From: an uncultured Prevotellaceae bacterium
GTDB taxonomy: Bacteria; Bacteroidota; Bacteroidia; Bacteroidales; Bacteroidaceae
DNA length: 64,000 bases
Assembly: GCA_902790625.1 (NCBI GenBank)
Contig: CADASP010000010.1
Span: forward strand, 62,001-126,000
Reading direction: 5' to 3'
Every line of letters begins with the position of its first letter. Positions within the stretch are counted from its first letter, which is position 1. The position numbers and the translations under genes were made by a program. The notes beneath the pieces were generated by a model. It saw only the letters and a program-made list of their open reading frames with translations. It was not told the origin of the DNA and did not search any database. Of this stretch, positions 9,055-18,300 are shown piece by piece.

Positions 9055-10194
9055 ATGAAAAGACTAATGACCATCTGCCTGTTGGCAGTCGCCAGTGTGC
9101 TGGGCACCTCGGCGCAGAGTATTTACGACTTCAAAGTGAAAGACGATGTGGGCCGCGATGTGTCGCTCGCTGACTACCGTGGCAAGGTGCTGCTGATAGT
9201 GAACACCGCCACGCGCTGCGGCTTCACGCCCCAGTACACCGAGCTGGAGGCGATTTACGAGAAATACCGTGCCGAGGGTTTCGAAATCCTCGACTTCCCC
9301 TGCAACCAGTTTGGCGCGCAGGCTCCTGGCACCATCCAGGAGATTCACCAGTTCTGCACGGCCAACTTCGACATCCACTTCCCGCAGTTCGACAAGATCG
9401 ACGTGAACGGCGCCAACGAGTCGCCGCTTTATACCTTCCTGAAGGCAAAGAAGGGCTTCGGCGGCTTCGATGCCAACGACCAGAGGGGCAAGATGATGGA
9501 CGGTATGCTGCGCCGACAGGATGCCAACTATGCCGAGAAGTCGGACATCAAGTGGAACTTCACCAAGTTCCTCGTTGCCCGCGATGGTTGCGTGCTGAAG
9601 CGCTATGAGCCTACGGAGCCGATGAGCCTCGTGGAGGCCGACATCTGCATGGAGGTGAACCCCGTGCTGAGCAACATCATGGCCCGCCGCTCGGTGCGCA
9701 AGTATCTTGACAAGCCCGTGGAGCACGAGAAGCTGCAGACGGTGGTGCGTTGCGGCATCAATGCGCCAAGCGGCATGAACAGCCAGCCCTGGATAGTACG
9801 CGTGGTGGAAGACCAGAAGCTGATAGCCGACGTGACCGAGGTGTACAAGAAGGCCAATGCTGAGCAGGTGAAGCGCGACAAGGACTTCAAGAACATGTTT
9901 CGCAATGCACCCAACCTCATCTGCGTCTGCACACCGGCAAAGGGTGGGGGAGAGCTGGATGCCGGGCTGCTGGGCGAGAACATGATGCTGGCCGCACAGG
10001 CCATGGGGCTGGGCACCTGCTGCCTGGGCGGCCCCGTGCGCTTCCTGCTGTCGAACGCCGATGCCAAGTTCTTCATCGACCGATTAGACATCCCAGCCGA
10101 CTACCGGCTGAACTACATCATCGCCATCGGCTATCCCGACGAACAGCCCGAGGCCAAGCCACGTGACGAAGGGAAAGTGAAATACATCAAATAG
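9055..10194 (+). CDS. Secreted glutathione peroxidase-nitroreductase fusion
   Basis: A 379-aa protein joining two oxidoreductase folds. Residues 1-20 are a signal peptide (LLAVASVLGTSAQ). Residues ~22-195 are a glutathione/thioredoxin peroxidase domain with peroxidatic Cys55 in NTATRCGFTPQY, the catalytic Gln in FPCNQFGAQ, and the Trp/Asn of IKWNFTKFLV. Residues ~205-379 form a nitroreductase-family FMN domain (NIMARRSVRKYLDKPV, INAPSGMNSQPW, MGLGTCCLGG, IAIGYPDEQPE). Both domains look complete. The export signal suggests a periplasmic role, where a flavin domain would need its cofactor supplied. A function in peroxide detoxification with a built-in electron donor is inference. It is monocistronic or weakly linked to the next gene (66-bp gap). 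Confidence 0.9.
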   Translation: MKRLMTICLLAVASVLGTSAQSIYDFKVKDDVGRDVSLADYRGKVLLIVNTATRCGFTPQYTELEAIYEKYRAEGFEILDFPCNQFGAQAPGTIQEIHQFCTANFDIHFPQFDKIDVNGANESPLYTFLKAKKGFGGFDANDQRGKMMDGMLRRQDANYAEKSDIKWNFTKFLVARDGCVLKRYEPTEPMSLVEADICMEVNPVLSNIMARRSVRKYLDKPVEHEKLQTVVRCGINAPSGMNSQPWIVRVVEDQKLIADVTEVYKKANAEQVKRDKDFKNMFRNAPNLICVCTPAKGGGELDAGLLGENMMLAAQAMGLGTCCLGGPVRFLLSNADAKFFIDRLDIPADYRLNYIIAIGYPDEQPEAKPRDEGKVKYIK

Positions 10195-10260
10195 GAAGCA
10201 ATAAGAGGCAACGAATAAAGTTGTTTTTGAGCATCACTAAAAACCAAAGATTACCTACAC

Positions 10261-11298
10261 GTGAAGATTTTGATGATTGGGGGAACGGGCACCATCAGCA
10301 GTGCCATCACCCGACAACTGGCGGCTGCTGGCCATGAGCTGTGGCTGATTAACCGAGGCAACCGTAGTGCAGAACTGCCCAAGGGCGTTAGGCTGGTGAC
10401 GGGCGACATCAACGAGCACCCCGACGATGTGGCAAACCTGCTGGCCCAGCAGACTGGTGGGGAGGTGTTTGATGCCGTGTGCGAGTTCATTGGCTTCCTG
10501 CCCGAACAGGTGGCCCGCGACATCTGCCTCTTCACGGGCATGACGAAGCAGTACGTCTTCATCAGCTCGGTATCGGCCTACAACAAACCCGTGCGCCAGC
10601 ACGTCATCACCGAGGGCACAGCACTGGCCAATCCGCACTGGGAATATTCGCGCAACAAGATAGCCTGCGAGAACCTGCTGATGCGGGCCTATCGTGAGCA
10701 GGACTTCCCCGTGACCATCGTGCGCCCCAGCCACACCTACTGCGAGCGGGGCGTGCCCGTCAGCGTGCATGGCACGAAGGGCAGTTGGCAGGTGCTGAAG
10801 CGGATGATGCAGGGCAAGCCCGTCATTGTGCATGGCGACGGCAGCTCGCTGTGGACGCTGACGTGGAACGAGGACTTCGCACGCGGGTTCATCGGTCTGC
10901 TCGGCAATCCGCAAGCCATCGGCGAGGCATTCCAAATCATGTCCGACGAGTCGCTGACGTGGAACCAGATTTACCAGACCATCGCCGATGCCCTGGACGT
11001 GGACTTCAAGCCCTACTACATCGCCTCGCGCTGCCTGGCCGACATCGCCCCAGCGGCCTACGACCTGGAGGGCAACCTGCTGGGCGACAAGGCCGCCACC
11101 GTGGTCTTCGACTGCAGCAAGCTCAAGCGCGTCGTCCCCGGATTCTGCGCCACCACACCCTTCAGCCAGGGCGTGCGCCGTGCAGTGGCCTATCTGCGGG
11201 AACATCCAGAAGAGCAAATTGAAGACCCCGACTTCGACGCATGGAGCGACCACGTCATCAAGACGATGGAGCAAGCGAAAAAGTTATTGCGCCAATAG
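10261..11298 (+). CDS. NAD-dependent epimerase/dehydratase-family protein
   Basis: A 345-aa extended short-chain dehydrogenase. MKILMIGGTGTISSAITRQL is a Rossmann loop, YVFISSVSAYNKP a typical second strand, and YSRNKIACENLL supplies the YxxxK catalytic pair. The start is GTG at 10261; no upstream ATG gives a better fit to the Rossmann strand. The middle (VRPSHTYCERGVPVSVHG) and C-terminus resemble atypical SDRs that act on nucleotide sugars or related substrates. It lies 55 bp upstream of the GH92 fusion and may be co-transcribed with it. The substrate is unknown. Confidence 0.85.
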   Translation: MKILMIGGTGTISSAITRQLAAAGHELWLINRGNRSAELPKGVRLVTGDINEHPDDVANLLAQQTGGEVFDAVCEFIGFLPEQVARDICLFTGMTKQYVFISSVSAYNKPVRQHVITEGTALANPHWEYSRNKIACENLLMRAYREQDFPVTIVRPSHTYCERGVPVSVHGTKGSWQVLKRMMQGKPVIVHGDGSSLWTLTWNEDFARGFIGLLGNPQAIGEAFQIMSDESLTWNQIYQTIADALDVDFKPYYIASRCLADIAPAAYDLEGNLLGDKAATVVFDCSKLKRVVPGFCATTPFSQGVRRAVAYLREHPEEQIEDPDFDAWSDHVIKTMEQAKKLLRQ

Positions 11299-11353
11299 GG
11301 CGATGGACATAGGCCATTGGGATTCCCCCCGCCCCTCCGTATAATACTAATCC

Positions 11354-14300
11354 ATGATGAAGCGATTATTTGTTTTCTCCTTTCTCAGCTGTTTCATCCT
11401 TCCCACTTTGGCGGGCAGTATCACCGACCGTGTGGACACCCGACTGGGCACCACCACCCTGTGGACACCCAAGGACTTGGGCTTCACCTATCTGAAGGAC
11501 CGTCGCCCCTGGGGCGGTGAGACCTTCCCCGGTGCCACCACGCCCAACGGTATGGTGCAGCTGACACCCGTCACGAAGTATGGCTCTGGCGGCGGCTACC
11601 AATACGAGGATGCCAATATCTACGGCTTTGCCCACACCGCCATGGGCCACTGGAACCTACTCAACGTGCCGATGCTGCCCGTGACCAAGGCCGGCTTCTA
11701 CCGCGCCGACAGCTATGCCTCGCACTACAGCCACGACCGCGAGACCGCCCGTCCGGGCTACTATCAGGTCTACCTGGAGCGCTATCGTGTAGATGCCGAG
11801 CTGACCGTCACGCCTCGCTGTGGCTACCACCGCTATACCTTCCGTCCCGAGGACGAGAAACTGCTGCTCATCGACATCACCCGTGCCAACGGTCGTCCGC
11901 GCCGTCGTGAGGTGACGAAGGTGGGGCAGCGCACGTTTCAGGGCCGTCAGGATGGAGTCTACTTCTACGCCGTGACCAACTACGACATCGACGAGGTGCG
12001 CGAGGAGCGCGGTTTTGGCGACCCCGTCAGCGTCATCACGTTTAAGAACAGCAAGGGGGACATGCCGTTGGAGGTGAAAGTAGGCCTGTCGTTCACCTCG
12101 CAGGAGAATGCACGGCTGAACCTGGAGACCGAACTCGCCTCCAAGAGTTTCGACCAGGTACGCCGCGAGGCCGACAGCCAGTGGGAGACGCTGCTGGGCC
12201 ACGTGCGCGTCAGCGGCGGCACCGAGCAGCAACAGCACATGCTCTACTCCACGCTCTACCGAGCCTTCCTCTGGCCCTCGCTGCGCAGCGATGTCAACGG
12301 CGAATACCGCGATGAGCGAGGACAGACCATCAAGGACACGTCGTTCCAATACTACACCAACCCCGCCTTCTGGGATGAGGCCCGCAACCAGCTGACGTTG
12401 CTAAGCATCCTCCATCCGCAGGTGGCCACCGATGTCATCAAGTCGACCATCGAGCGTGGCGAGAAGCAGGGTGGCTTCATGCCCACCTACTTCCACGGCG
12501 ACCATGCCTCGACGTTCATCTCGGGCGTATGGCTGCGCGGACTGCACACGTTCGACCTGCAACGGGCCTACCAGCTCATGCTGAAGAACGCCACCGTGCC
12601 CAGCAGCGCCCGCCCCTATTTAGAGGAATACATGCAGCAGGGCTGGATAGCCGAGAAGGACACCTTCAACGTTCCCACTTGGAATGAATACAAGGCCGCC
12701 GTGACCAAGACCTTAGAGTATGCCTATGACGACTATGCCGTGGCCCTCGTGGCCCATGAACTGAAGGACAAGAAGAACGAGCGGCTGCTCATGGAGCGGG
12801 CCAAGAACTACCGTAACGTCTACGACCCCTCGACGGGTTTTATGCGCGGTCGCATCGCCGACGGCTCGTTCATCAAGGACTTCGACCCCTATTATCCCTA
12901 CTATGCCTACCAGTATCGTGAGGCCAACGCTTGGAACTCGCTGTTCTACGCCCCCCACGACCCTGAAGGCATCGTGGGCCTCTATCCCTCTAAACAGGCC
13001 GTGGAGCAGAAGCTCGACTCGCTCTTCACCGAGCCTTACCGCGACTATGAGGCCGACAACTTCTCGGGCTTCATCGGCAACTACTGCCAGGGCAACCAGC
13101 CGGGCCACACCATCCCCTTCACCTACTACTTCGTGGGTCGTCAGGAGAAGAGTCAGCAGGTGCTGAACAAGATTATGAACGAATACTACGGCCGCGGTCC
13201 TGAGCACCTGGCCCTGCCCGGCATGGACGACGGCGGCGAGATGTCGGCCTGGTATGCCCTTACGGCCCTGGGCATCTACACCTACTCGCCTGCCGCCCCG
13301 CAGTATATCGTCTCTGTTCCCCTGTTCGACCGCGTGGAGTTCGACCTGCCCCATGCAGGTACCACTTTCACCATTGTCCGCAAGGGCCAAGGTACGAAGA
13401 TACGCCAAATCCTCGTAGGCGGCAAACCGCTCAAGGGATGGTTTGTCAACCACAGCGACCTGGCTGCCGGAAAGGAGCTTACCATTGAGGTGGAGCCAGC
13501 CCCCGAAGCCTTCCAATGGCCGAATAGAGGAGGCGAGAGGCTCAACGTCACCACGAAGCGCGAGATAATGAACCAGCTGCTCGACGGGAAGACCTTCGAG
13601 AACTACGTGCCCACGGTGTTCTTCATGCACTTCCCCTCTGGCAAGGGGCGCGATGCCGTCTACTACCACGTGCGCCATCTCAACCTGACGGGCGTCGACC
13701 TGCTGAAGATACAGTTTGAGCAGCAACAACCGAAGCTCAAGATGCAGACGCTGGCCGACTGGCAGAAGATTCAGCCGTTGCCCGCCGACTTCTACGCTCC
13801 CACCATCGACATCGTCAAGGAGGTGTTCGACATCGTTGGTCGCGAGACGATGGTCATCCCCACGGTCTACTCCGCCTTCCAGACCCTTCGCATGCAGATT
13901 GGCATCCCGTCGGTCATCCGCTGGGCCAAGGAAGCCCCCGACGAGGTGCTCCGTGCCCTGCGCATCTACAACGACGCCCTGCTCGGCTTCGTCCGCCAGG
14001 CCAAGGCCATCGGCATCGACGGTTTCTTCATGCCCACCCAGGGTGGCGAGACCATCTACAACGAGGTGCCCGACTTCTACGAGCGCTTCATCCGTCCCTT
14101 CGACATGGAGCTGATGACCGAGTGCACCACCGGCACCCACTGCAACATCCTGCACATCTGCGACTGGGAAGGCCCCTACGACTCGCTCGACCGCTTCGAG
14201 AGCTATCTCGGCGAGATTGTCAACACCCCCAACGTGGTGGCTGGCAAGCCTTACACGCCCAACGATGCCGCCCGCCAGTTTGGCCGTATCGTGCTGGGTG

Positions 14301-14491
14301 GACTGGAGCGCAAGGGCGTCATCAACAAGGGCACCCCCGAAGAGGTGAAAGCCGAGGTGGCCCGTCTGCTTGCTGCCCGCCCCGCCCACTACATGCTGGG
14401 AGCCGAATGCACCATCGACAACCGCACCTCGATAGAGAACATCCGCATGGCCGTCGACATGGCACACGGCAAAAAAATGAACCATAAATAG
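11354..14491 (+). CDS. GH92 alpha-mannosidase fused to URO-D-like methyltransferase domain
   Basis: A 1045-aa protein with a signal peptide (FVFSFLSCFILPTLAG). Residues ~22-715 are a complete GH92 exo-alpha-mannosidase: FPGATTPNGMVQLTP, GFAHTAMGHWN, FWDEARNQLTLL, REANAWNSLFYAPHD (likely catalytic acid Glu) and MDDGGEMSAWYALTALG (base Asp pair). The usual GNEP motif reads GNQP here. From about residue 730 the chain continues without a stop into a near-full-length uroporphyrinogen-decarboxylase/corrinoid-methyltransferase-like barrel (REIMNQLLDG, VPTVFFMHFP, GIDGFFMPTQGGE, NILHICDWEG, KGTPEEVKAEV, LGAECTID). A secreted hydrolase joined to a normally cytosolic fold is odd. Gene fusion through loss of a stop is one explanation. 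Confidence 0.88.
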   Translation: MMKRLFVFSFLSCFILPTLAGSITDRVDTRLGTTTLWTPKDLGFTYLKDRRPWGGETFPGATTPNGMVQLTPVTKYGSGGGYQYEDANIYGFAHTAMGHWNLLNVPMLPVTKAGFYRADSYASHYSHDRETARPGYYQVYLERYRVDAELTVTPRCGYHRYTFRPEDEKLLLIDITRANGRPRRREVTKVGQRTFQGRQDGVYFYAVTNYDIDEVREERGFGDPVSVITFKNSKGDMPLEVKVGLSFTSQENARLNLETELASKSFDQVRREADSQWETLLGHVRVSGGTEQQQHMLYSTLYRAFLWPSLRSDVNGEYRDERGQTIKDTSFQYYTNPAFWDEARNQLTLLSILHPQVATDVIKSTIERGEKQGGFMPTYFHGDHASTFISGVWLRGLHTFDLQRAYQLMLKNATVPSSARPYLEEYMQQGWIAEKDTFNVPTWNEYKAAVTKTLEYAYDDYAVALVAHELKDKKNERLLMERAKNYRNVYDPSTGFMRGRIADGSFIKDFDPYYPYYAYQYREANAWNSLFYAPHDPEGIVGLYPSKQAVEQKLDSLFTEPYRDYEADNFSGFIGNYCQGNQPGHTIPFTYYFVGRQEKSQQVLNKIMNEYYGRGPEHLALPGMDDGGEMSAWYALTALGIYTYSPAAPQYIVSVPLFDRVEFDLPHAGTTFTIVRKGQGTKIRQILVGGKPLKGWFVNHSDLAAGKELTIEVEPAPEAFQWPNRGGERLNVTTKREIMNQLLDGKTFENYVPTVFFMHFPSGKGRDAVYYHVRHLNLTGVDLLKIQFEQQQPKLKMQTLADWQKIQPLPADFYAPTIDIVKEVFDIVGRETMVIPTVYSAFQTLRMQIGIPSVIRWAKEAPDEVLRALRIYNDALLGFVRQAKAIGIDGFFMPTQGGETIYNEVPDFYERFIRPFDMELMTECTTGTHCNILHICDWEGPYDSLDRFESYLGEIVNTPNVVAGKPYTPNDAARQFGRIVLGGLERKGVINKGTPEEVKAEVARLLAARPAHYMLGAECTIDNRTSIENIRMAVDMAHGKKMNHK

Positions 14492-14508
14492 GACGCGCAG
14501 TGCCCTCC

Positions 14509-14570
14509 TCCTTTTCCTCCTTAACTCCTTAGAAATTGAAGTCTCTCTAAGAAGTTAAGGAGGAAAAGGA
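14509..14570. terminator. Long stem-loop after the GH92 fusion
   Basis: Arms 14509-14533 and 14546-14570 are complementary over 25 bp with one mismatch and a 12-nt loop. It follows the stop by 17 bp and precedes the ECF sigma gene, so it probably terminates the upstream transcript. There is no strong T-tract. Confidence 0.6.
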
Positions 14571-14697
14571 GGGGGGCGCTTTGTGCCCTGAACTGAGATG
14601 GCCCCAAAAGATTCTCTTAATATTTGCTAATTATTACGATGGCGATTATATATTTTCTCGAAAAAGTATAATATATAAGTAGAAAGCAAAGAACAGA

Positions 14698-15294
14698 ATG
14701 AAAGCGAACACAGCCCATACGCCTCCAACCCCGCAGGACGAGACAATGCTCATCCGCCGCATCCTCGATGGCCAGACTGGGTTGTTTCGCCAGCTGATAG
14801 CCCGCTATGCCCAGCAGGTGCTGCGGATGGTGGGCCGCATCATCACCTCGCCAGAGGATGCCGAGGACGTGGTGCAGGACACGCTGATGGCCGCCTACCG
14901 CAGTCTCGACCGCTACGACGCGCGGCAGTCCAGTTTCCACACCTGGCTCATGGCCATTGCCTACCACACCGCCATGAACCACGTCCGCCGAGCGCATAAA
15001 CTGCAATTTGCCGACACCAATCAGGCGCTGCTCGACGCAATCCCCGATGCTGAGGCCGACGCTCTGTTGAGCGATACCCGTCAAGAGCGGATGGCTCTGC
15101 TCGAACGCACCGTGGCCGAACTGCAGCCCAGCGACCAGTTGCTGCTCAGCCTCTACTATTACGACGACCGTCCCATCAGCGACATCGCCCTCATCACCGA
15201 CCACAGCGAAGGCTACCTGCGCTCGCGTCTGCAATGGATTCGCAAACGACTGGCATTCACCATCAAAGCCCTTGAAAACCATGACAAAGAATAA
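14698..15294 (+). CDS. ECF sigma factor (sigma-70 family)
   Basis: A 198-aa RNA polymerase sigma factor. Region 2 is visible at residues ~20-90 (LFRQLIARYAQQVLRMVGRI, EDAEDVVQDTLMAAYRSL, FHTWLMAIAYHTAMNHVRR) and region 4 at ~140-195 (LQPSDQLLLSLYYYDDRPI, SEGYLRSRLQWIRKRL). The next gene overlaps it and encodes a single-pass membrane protein in the anti-sigma position, the usual Bacteroidota arrangement. It probably directs its own operon; the inducing signal is unknown. A second unrelated-looking ECF gene sits at 17382. Confidence 0.93.
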   Translation: MKANTAHTPPTPQDETMLIRRILDGQTGLFRQLIARYAQQVLRMVGRIITSPEDAEDVVQDTLMAAYRSLDRYDARQSSFHTWLMAIAYHTAMNHVRRAHKLQFADTNQALLDAIPDAEADALLSDTRQERMALLERTVAELQPSDQLLLSLYYYDDRPISDIALITDHSEGYLRSRLQWIRKRLAFTIKALENHDKE

Positions 15295-15916
15295 CCTACA
15301 CCACGACACTGCCTTGCGCCAAGTGATGCAACAACGCGCCGAGGCCGCCGAAAGGATGACGCTCACGGACGACTTCACCGACCGTCTGATGGAGCGCATC
15401 GAGCAGCAGAACCAGCAGCCCAAGCACCGCCGCCTGTGGCTCTACCCCGCCATCGGCATCGCTGCCGCCATGGCTTTGCTGTTCTCCATAGGCGTCCATA
15501 TCAATGACCGTGATGGCGACGCTCCCAGTATTGTGGCGCAAGCAGACACCATGATGGTAGCCCCACCGACGGAGACCAAGAAAGTGGAGGAACGACCTTT
15601 GCAGAAAGGAGAAAGCACGGAGAAGGCCGACTCTGCTAACAAGGTGAAGGAGATACTGCAAATGTCTCGTCCGCCCAAGCATTATATGGCAAAACGAGAA
15701 ACGCAGACGGAAACCATCGAGGAGCCTGCCGTCGACGAGAATTACCTCGCAGAATGGACAATCGTTGAGGAAGAGCAGCGGTTGGCCATGGAGATGATGT
15801 TGCAAACGAGCGGCAGTCTGCAAGACGACTACCTGCAAATGACAAGGGAAATAAGAGAGCGGGGCAACCGCATGACCCAACAAGTGGAAACAGCGCTGAG
15901 CGACGACACCTACTAA
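15281..15916 (+). CDS. Putative anti-sigma factor, single-pass membrane protein
   Basis: A 211-aa protein overlapping the ECF sigma gene by 14 bp. I chose the ATG at 15281 over the in-frame TTG at 15272. Residues 1-50 would be cytoplasmic (DDFTDRLMERIEQQ), ~52-72 form one membrane segment (LYPAIGIAAAMALLFSIGV), and the rest is a polar, Glu/Lys-rich outer part. This topology and position fit a cognate anti-sigma factor. No zinc-finger anti-sigma motif (HxxxCxxC) is seen, so the assignment rests on context. Confidence 0.7.
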   Translation: MTKNNLHHDTALRQVMQQRAEAAERMTLTDDFTDRLMERIEQQNQQPKHRRLWLYPAIGIAAAMALLFSIGVHINDRDGDAPSIVAQADTMMVAPPTETKKVEERPLQKGESTEKADSANKVKEILQMSRPPKHYMAKRETQTETIEEPAVDENYLAEWTIVEEEQRLAMEMMLQTSGSLQDDYLQMTREIRERGNRMTQQVETALSDDTY

Positions 15917-15943
15917 TGAATAACCCCAAAATACTGAAACGAT

Positions 15944-17096
15944 ATGAAAAGAACAGCTATGGCATTCATTGCCATCATCATCTCCCTCTGCGCAGGGCAC
16001 GCTCAGGGAACAATACAGCAGCGCCTGCAAGGCCATCCGAAGATTGACAGTCTCGTGAGCGAAATGGAGGCGTTGGGAAGAAGCGTTCGCGTTTCCTACT
16101 ATTACGACGGTAGGCTCCATAAGACTATCATGATAGGCGGCGGCTTGATGAAAGACTACCAGCCTACACCTCCGACAGGTGACCCTAAACGGGACTTACA
16201 GGCACTGAAGCTGGACAGCGTGCGCCAGATGGAGACTCTGCGGCTGAAACGGGCGTATGACGCCATGCGCCGCACATGCCAGCAACTCACCGACGAGGCC
16301 AAGGAGAGCTACAGCTGGGAGTACCACCGGGGTGGAGTGGACAGCGTGCGCTATACCATCGCCTTGGGAGAATACGCTAACGGCGACACCATGCAGACCT
16401 ATCGACGAAACAGGGATGTGTTTTATTATAACGCCCCCGAAATCATCACCTTCGGCTACGACCCTTGGCCGGGAAGTGACGTGAGTCCGTGGCGACTCAA
16501 GGGATACGCCACGTTCAGATATGAGTACACCCCTGACAGCGTGAGCAAAATGCCGAAAGAGCGCGCACCGTTTGACAAGGATGCATACAAGCGGCTGCTT
16601 CAGCCCATCCTGAAACAAAAAGGCATCACCACCCGCCAGTTCTACGTCTATCACGACAGCACCTATACCATTGAGAAGAAGGATTGGGACAACGAGGAGT
16701 TTGTCATTCGCTCGAACACGATTTCGCCCCGCCAGCTGAAGAGCGAGACGTGGGGAACCGTCTACACGCTGGGCTCCAGCGCACAGGTCAAGGGCATTGG
16801 AGGACATGTTCCATACCTTCGACTCCAAGAGAGTGCCTTCTTCTTTCTACATCTATGTTCACCGTAGCCCGATACCCGGCAGCACGACAGACTCTGAACA
16901 TCATATCGTCATCATCGAAAGCAAGGGCGACATGATGGTGCCTATGGAATGGCAAATTCTGAAGAGCTGGAAGAACGGCAAAGTAGCCTACGACAAGAAA
17001 GCCGCCAAGAGCCTGACTCCGAAGCAGGCCCGGGACAACACCTCCGCCTCACGCTCCACCATAACACGGGGCTACGAGCCAATCGATGCTGACTGA
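15944..17096 (+). pseudogene. Secreted protein gene interrupted by a +1 frameshift
   Basis: The frame starting at 15944 encodes a signal peptide (MAFIAIIISLCAGHAQG) and ~285 coding-like residues, then loses sense after SSAQVKG and ends at 16867. From ~16797 the adjacent frame continues with coding character to 17096 (EDMFHTFDSKRVPSSFYIYV, then ESKGDMMVPMEWQILKSWKN). Removing one G from the GGG at 16792-16794 would join the two as QVKALEDMFH. The repaired product would be about 383 aa. Function is not recognised. It is third in the ECF sigma operon, 27 bp after the anti-sigma gene. A sequencing error, a true mutation or programmed slippage cannot be separated here. Confidence 0.75.
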
Positions 17097-17102
17097 CCTG
17101 TA

Positions 17103-17172
17103 CGGAAAAGTTTGTTTCTCGTCGTGAAATTCTCGTTCCACGTCGTGGTTTTATCATTCCACGGCGTGGAAT
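17103..17172. repeat. CACGTCGTGG-type palindromes between the two ECF operons
   Basis: The stretch has two adjacent palindromes, TTCCACGTCGTGG and TTCCACGGCGTGGAA, and a degenerate half-site TCGTCGTGAAATT. They could be operator sites or a hairpin terminator for the upstream operon. The remaining intergenic sequence to 17381 shows no gene. Confidence 0.5.
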
Positions 17173-17381
17173 AAACTTTTGCTGCGGCTTTTTCAAACTT
17201 TGGGAGGCCTTTTCTTGGTTTTCGTGCCATCAATTGATGCTTATGGCGTCCATTATTGTCGGCAGATAGACCATGTGCGGGCTTGCTGGTGGTATTTTTG
17301 TGGATAATCAATTATTTTTTAACGGTCATGATGTCACAAAACGACAGTTTTTTCGTATATAGAATAAACAAGTCCCAATAA

Positions 17382-17855
17382 ATGACGCAAGGGGAATTCA
17401 AGGAGGAAGCCCAGCGGCTGCGGCCCCAGCTGATGCTGATGGCGCGACGCTATCTGGGCGACGAAGATGCCGAAGACGTGGTGCAGGATGCCCTGCTGCG
17501 GCTGTGGCAGATGGTTGGCGAACTGCGACAGCCCTTCGACGCGCTGGCTCTGCGACTCACCCGCAACCTCTGCATCGACATGGTGCGCCAAAGGAAGCCC
17601 ACGGTGATGCTGACCGAGAGCAGTGAGGCTGGCGAAGCTGACAACGACGAGCGCATAGAGCGCATGATGGCCGTCATCAGCACCCTGCCCACCCTACAGC
17701 AGACCATCCTCCGCCTGCGCCATTTGGAGGGAATGGAAATGAACGAGATTGCCGACCTGATAGGCAGCAGCGAGGTGGCCATACGCAAAGCACTGAGCCG
17801 CGCCAGGCAGACAGTGAGACAAATATACCTGAAGCAATATGAGCAACATCCTTAG
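17382..17855 (+). CDS. ECF sigma factor (sigma-70 family)
   Basis: A 157-aa sigma factor. Region 2 is at residues ~5-80 (EEAQRLRPQLMLMARRYL, EDAEDVVQDALLRLWQMV, LTRNLCIDMVRQRKP) and region 4 at ~100-150 (TLPTLQQTILRLRHLEGMEM, IADLIGSSEVAIRKALSRAR). It begins a four-gene operon; its 3' end overlaps the next gene by 17 bp. It differs from the ECF gene at 14698 in length and sequence, so the two operons are not a recent duplication. Confidence 0.94.
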   Translation: MTQGEFKEEAQRLRPQLMLMARRYLGDEDAEDVVQDALLRLWQMVGELRQPFDALALRLTRNLCIDMVRQRKPTVMLTESSEAGEADNDERIERMMAVISTLPTLQQTILRLRHLEGMEMNEIADLIGSSEVAIRKALSRARQTVRQIYLKQYEQHP

Positions 17856-18282
17856 AATACGCACACTCACCGACCGCTTCTTCGACGGCAACACCACGCT
17901 CGACGAGGAGCAAGAACTCTACGACTACTACAGCCGCGAGCCATCCCTCCCCCCCGACTTGCAGCCGCTCAGGCAGATGTTCCTCGACCTCGCCGCTGTC
18001 CAGTATGTTGCGATACCATCGCAACAACCTCCACAACCAGAGCGGCAGCGCTGGCCTCGCTGGCTGGCCGCCGCCGCAGTGGCCCTGCTCATCGCTACTG
18101 TAGGCACCGTACTGATGAACAGCTTGCAGCAAGACGACGAGTGCGTGGCCTACATCTACGGCGAGCGCACCACCGACCGCGACGTGGTGCTCGGCGAGAT
18201 GCAGAAGACAATGGCCGTACTGGCCGACGACGGCAGCAACGTGGTGGAGGAGCAACTGAGGATGATGTTTCGCAACGAATAA
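17839..18282 (+). CDS. Small membrane protein, putative anti-sigma factor
   Basis: A 147-aa protein overlapping the ECF sigma gene. The N-terminal ~75 residues are acidic and probably cytoplasmic (LTDRFFDGNTTLDEEQELYD). One membrane segment lies at ~76-95 (WLAAAAVALLIATVGTVLM), followed by a short outer part. The opening pattern is shared by many Bacteroidota proteins paired with ECF factors. Function is inferred from topology and coupling. Confidence 0.75.
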   Translation: MSNILRIRTLTDRFFDGNTTLDEEQELYDYYSREPSLPPDLQPLRQMFLDLAAVQYVAIPSQQPPQPERQRWPRWLAAAAVALLIATVGTVLMNSLQQDDECVAYIYGERTTDRDVVLGEMQKTMAVLADDGSNVVEEQLRMMFRNE

Positions 18283-18300
18283 ACAAAACCAGAAAGAAAT

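Noticed and set aside
12713..14485. 590-codon minus-strand frame opposite the GH92/URO-D gene
   Set aside because: Shadow of a real gene; Val/His/Gly-rich and without recognisable domains.
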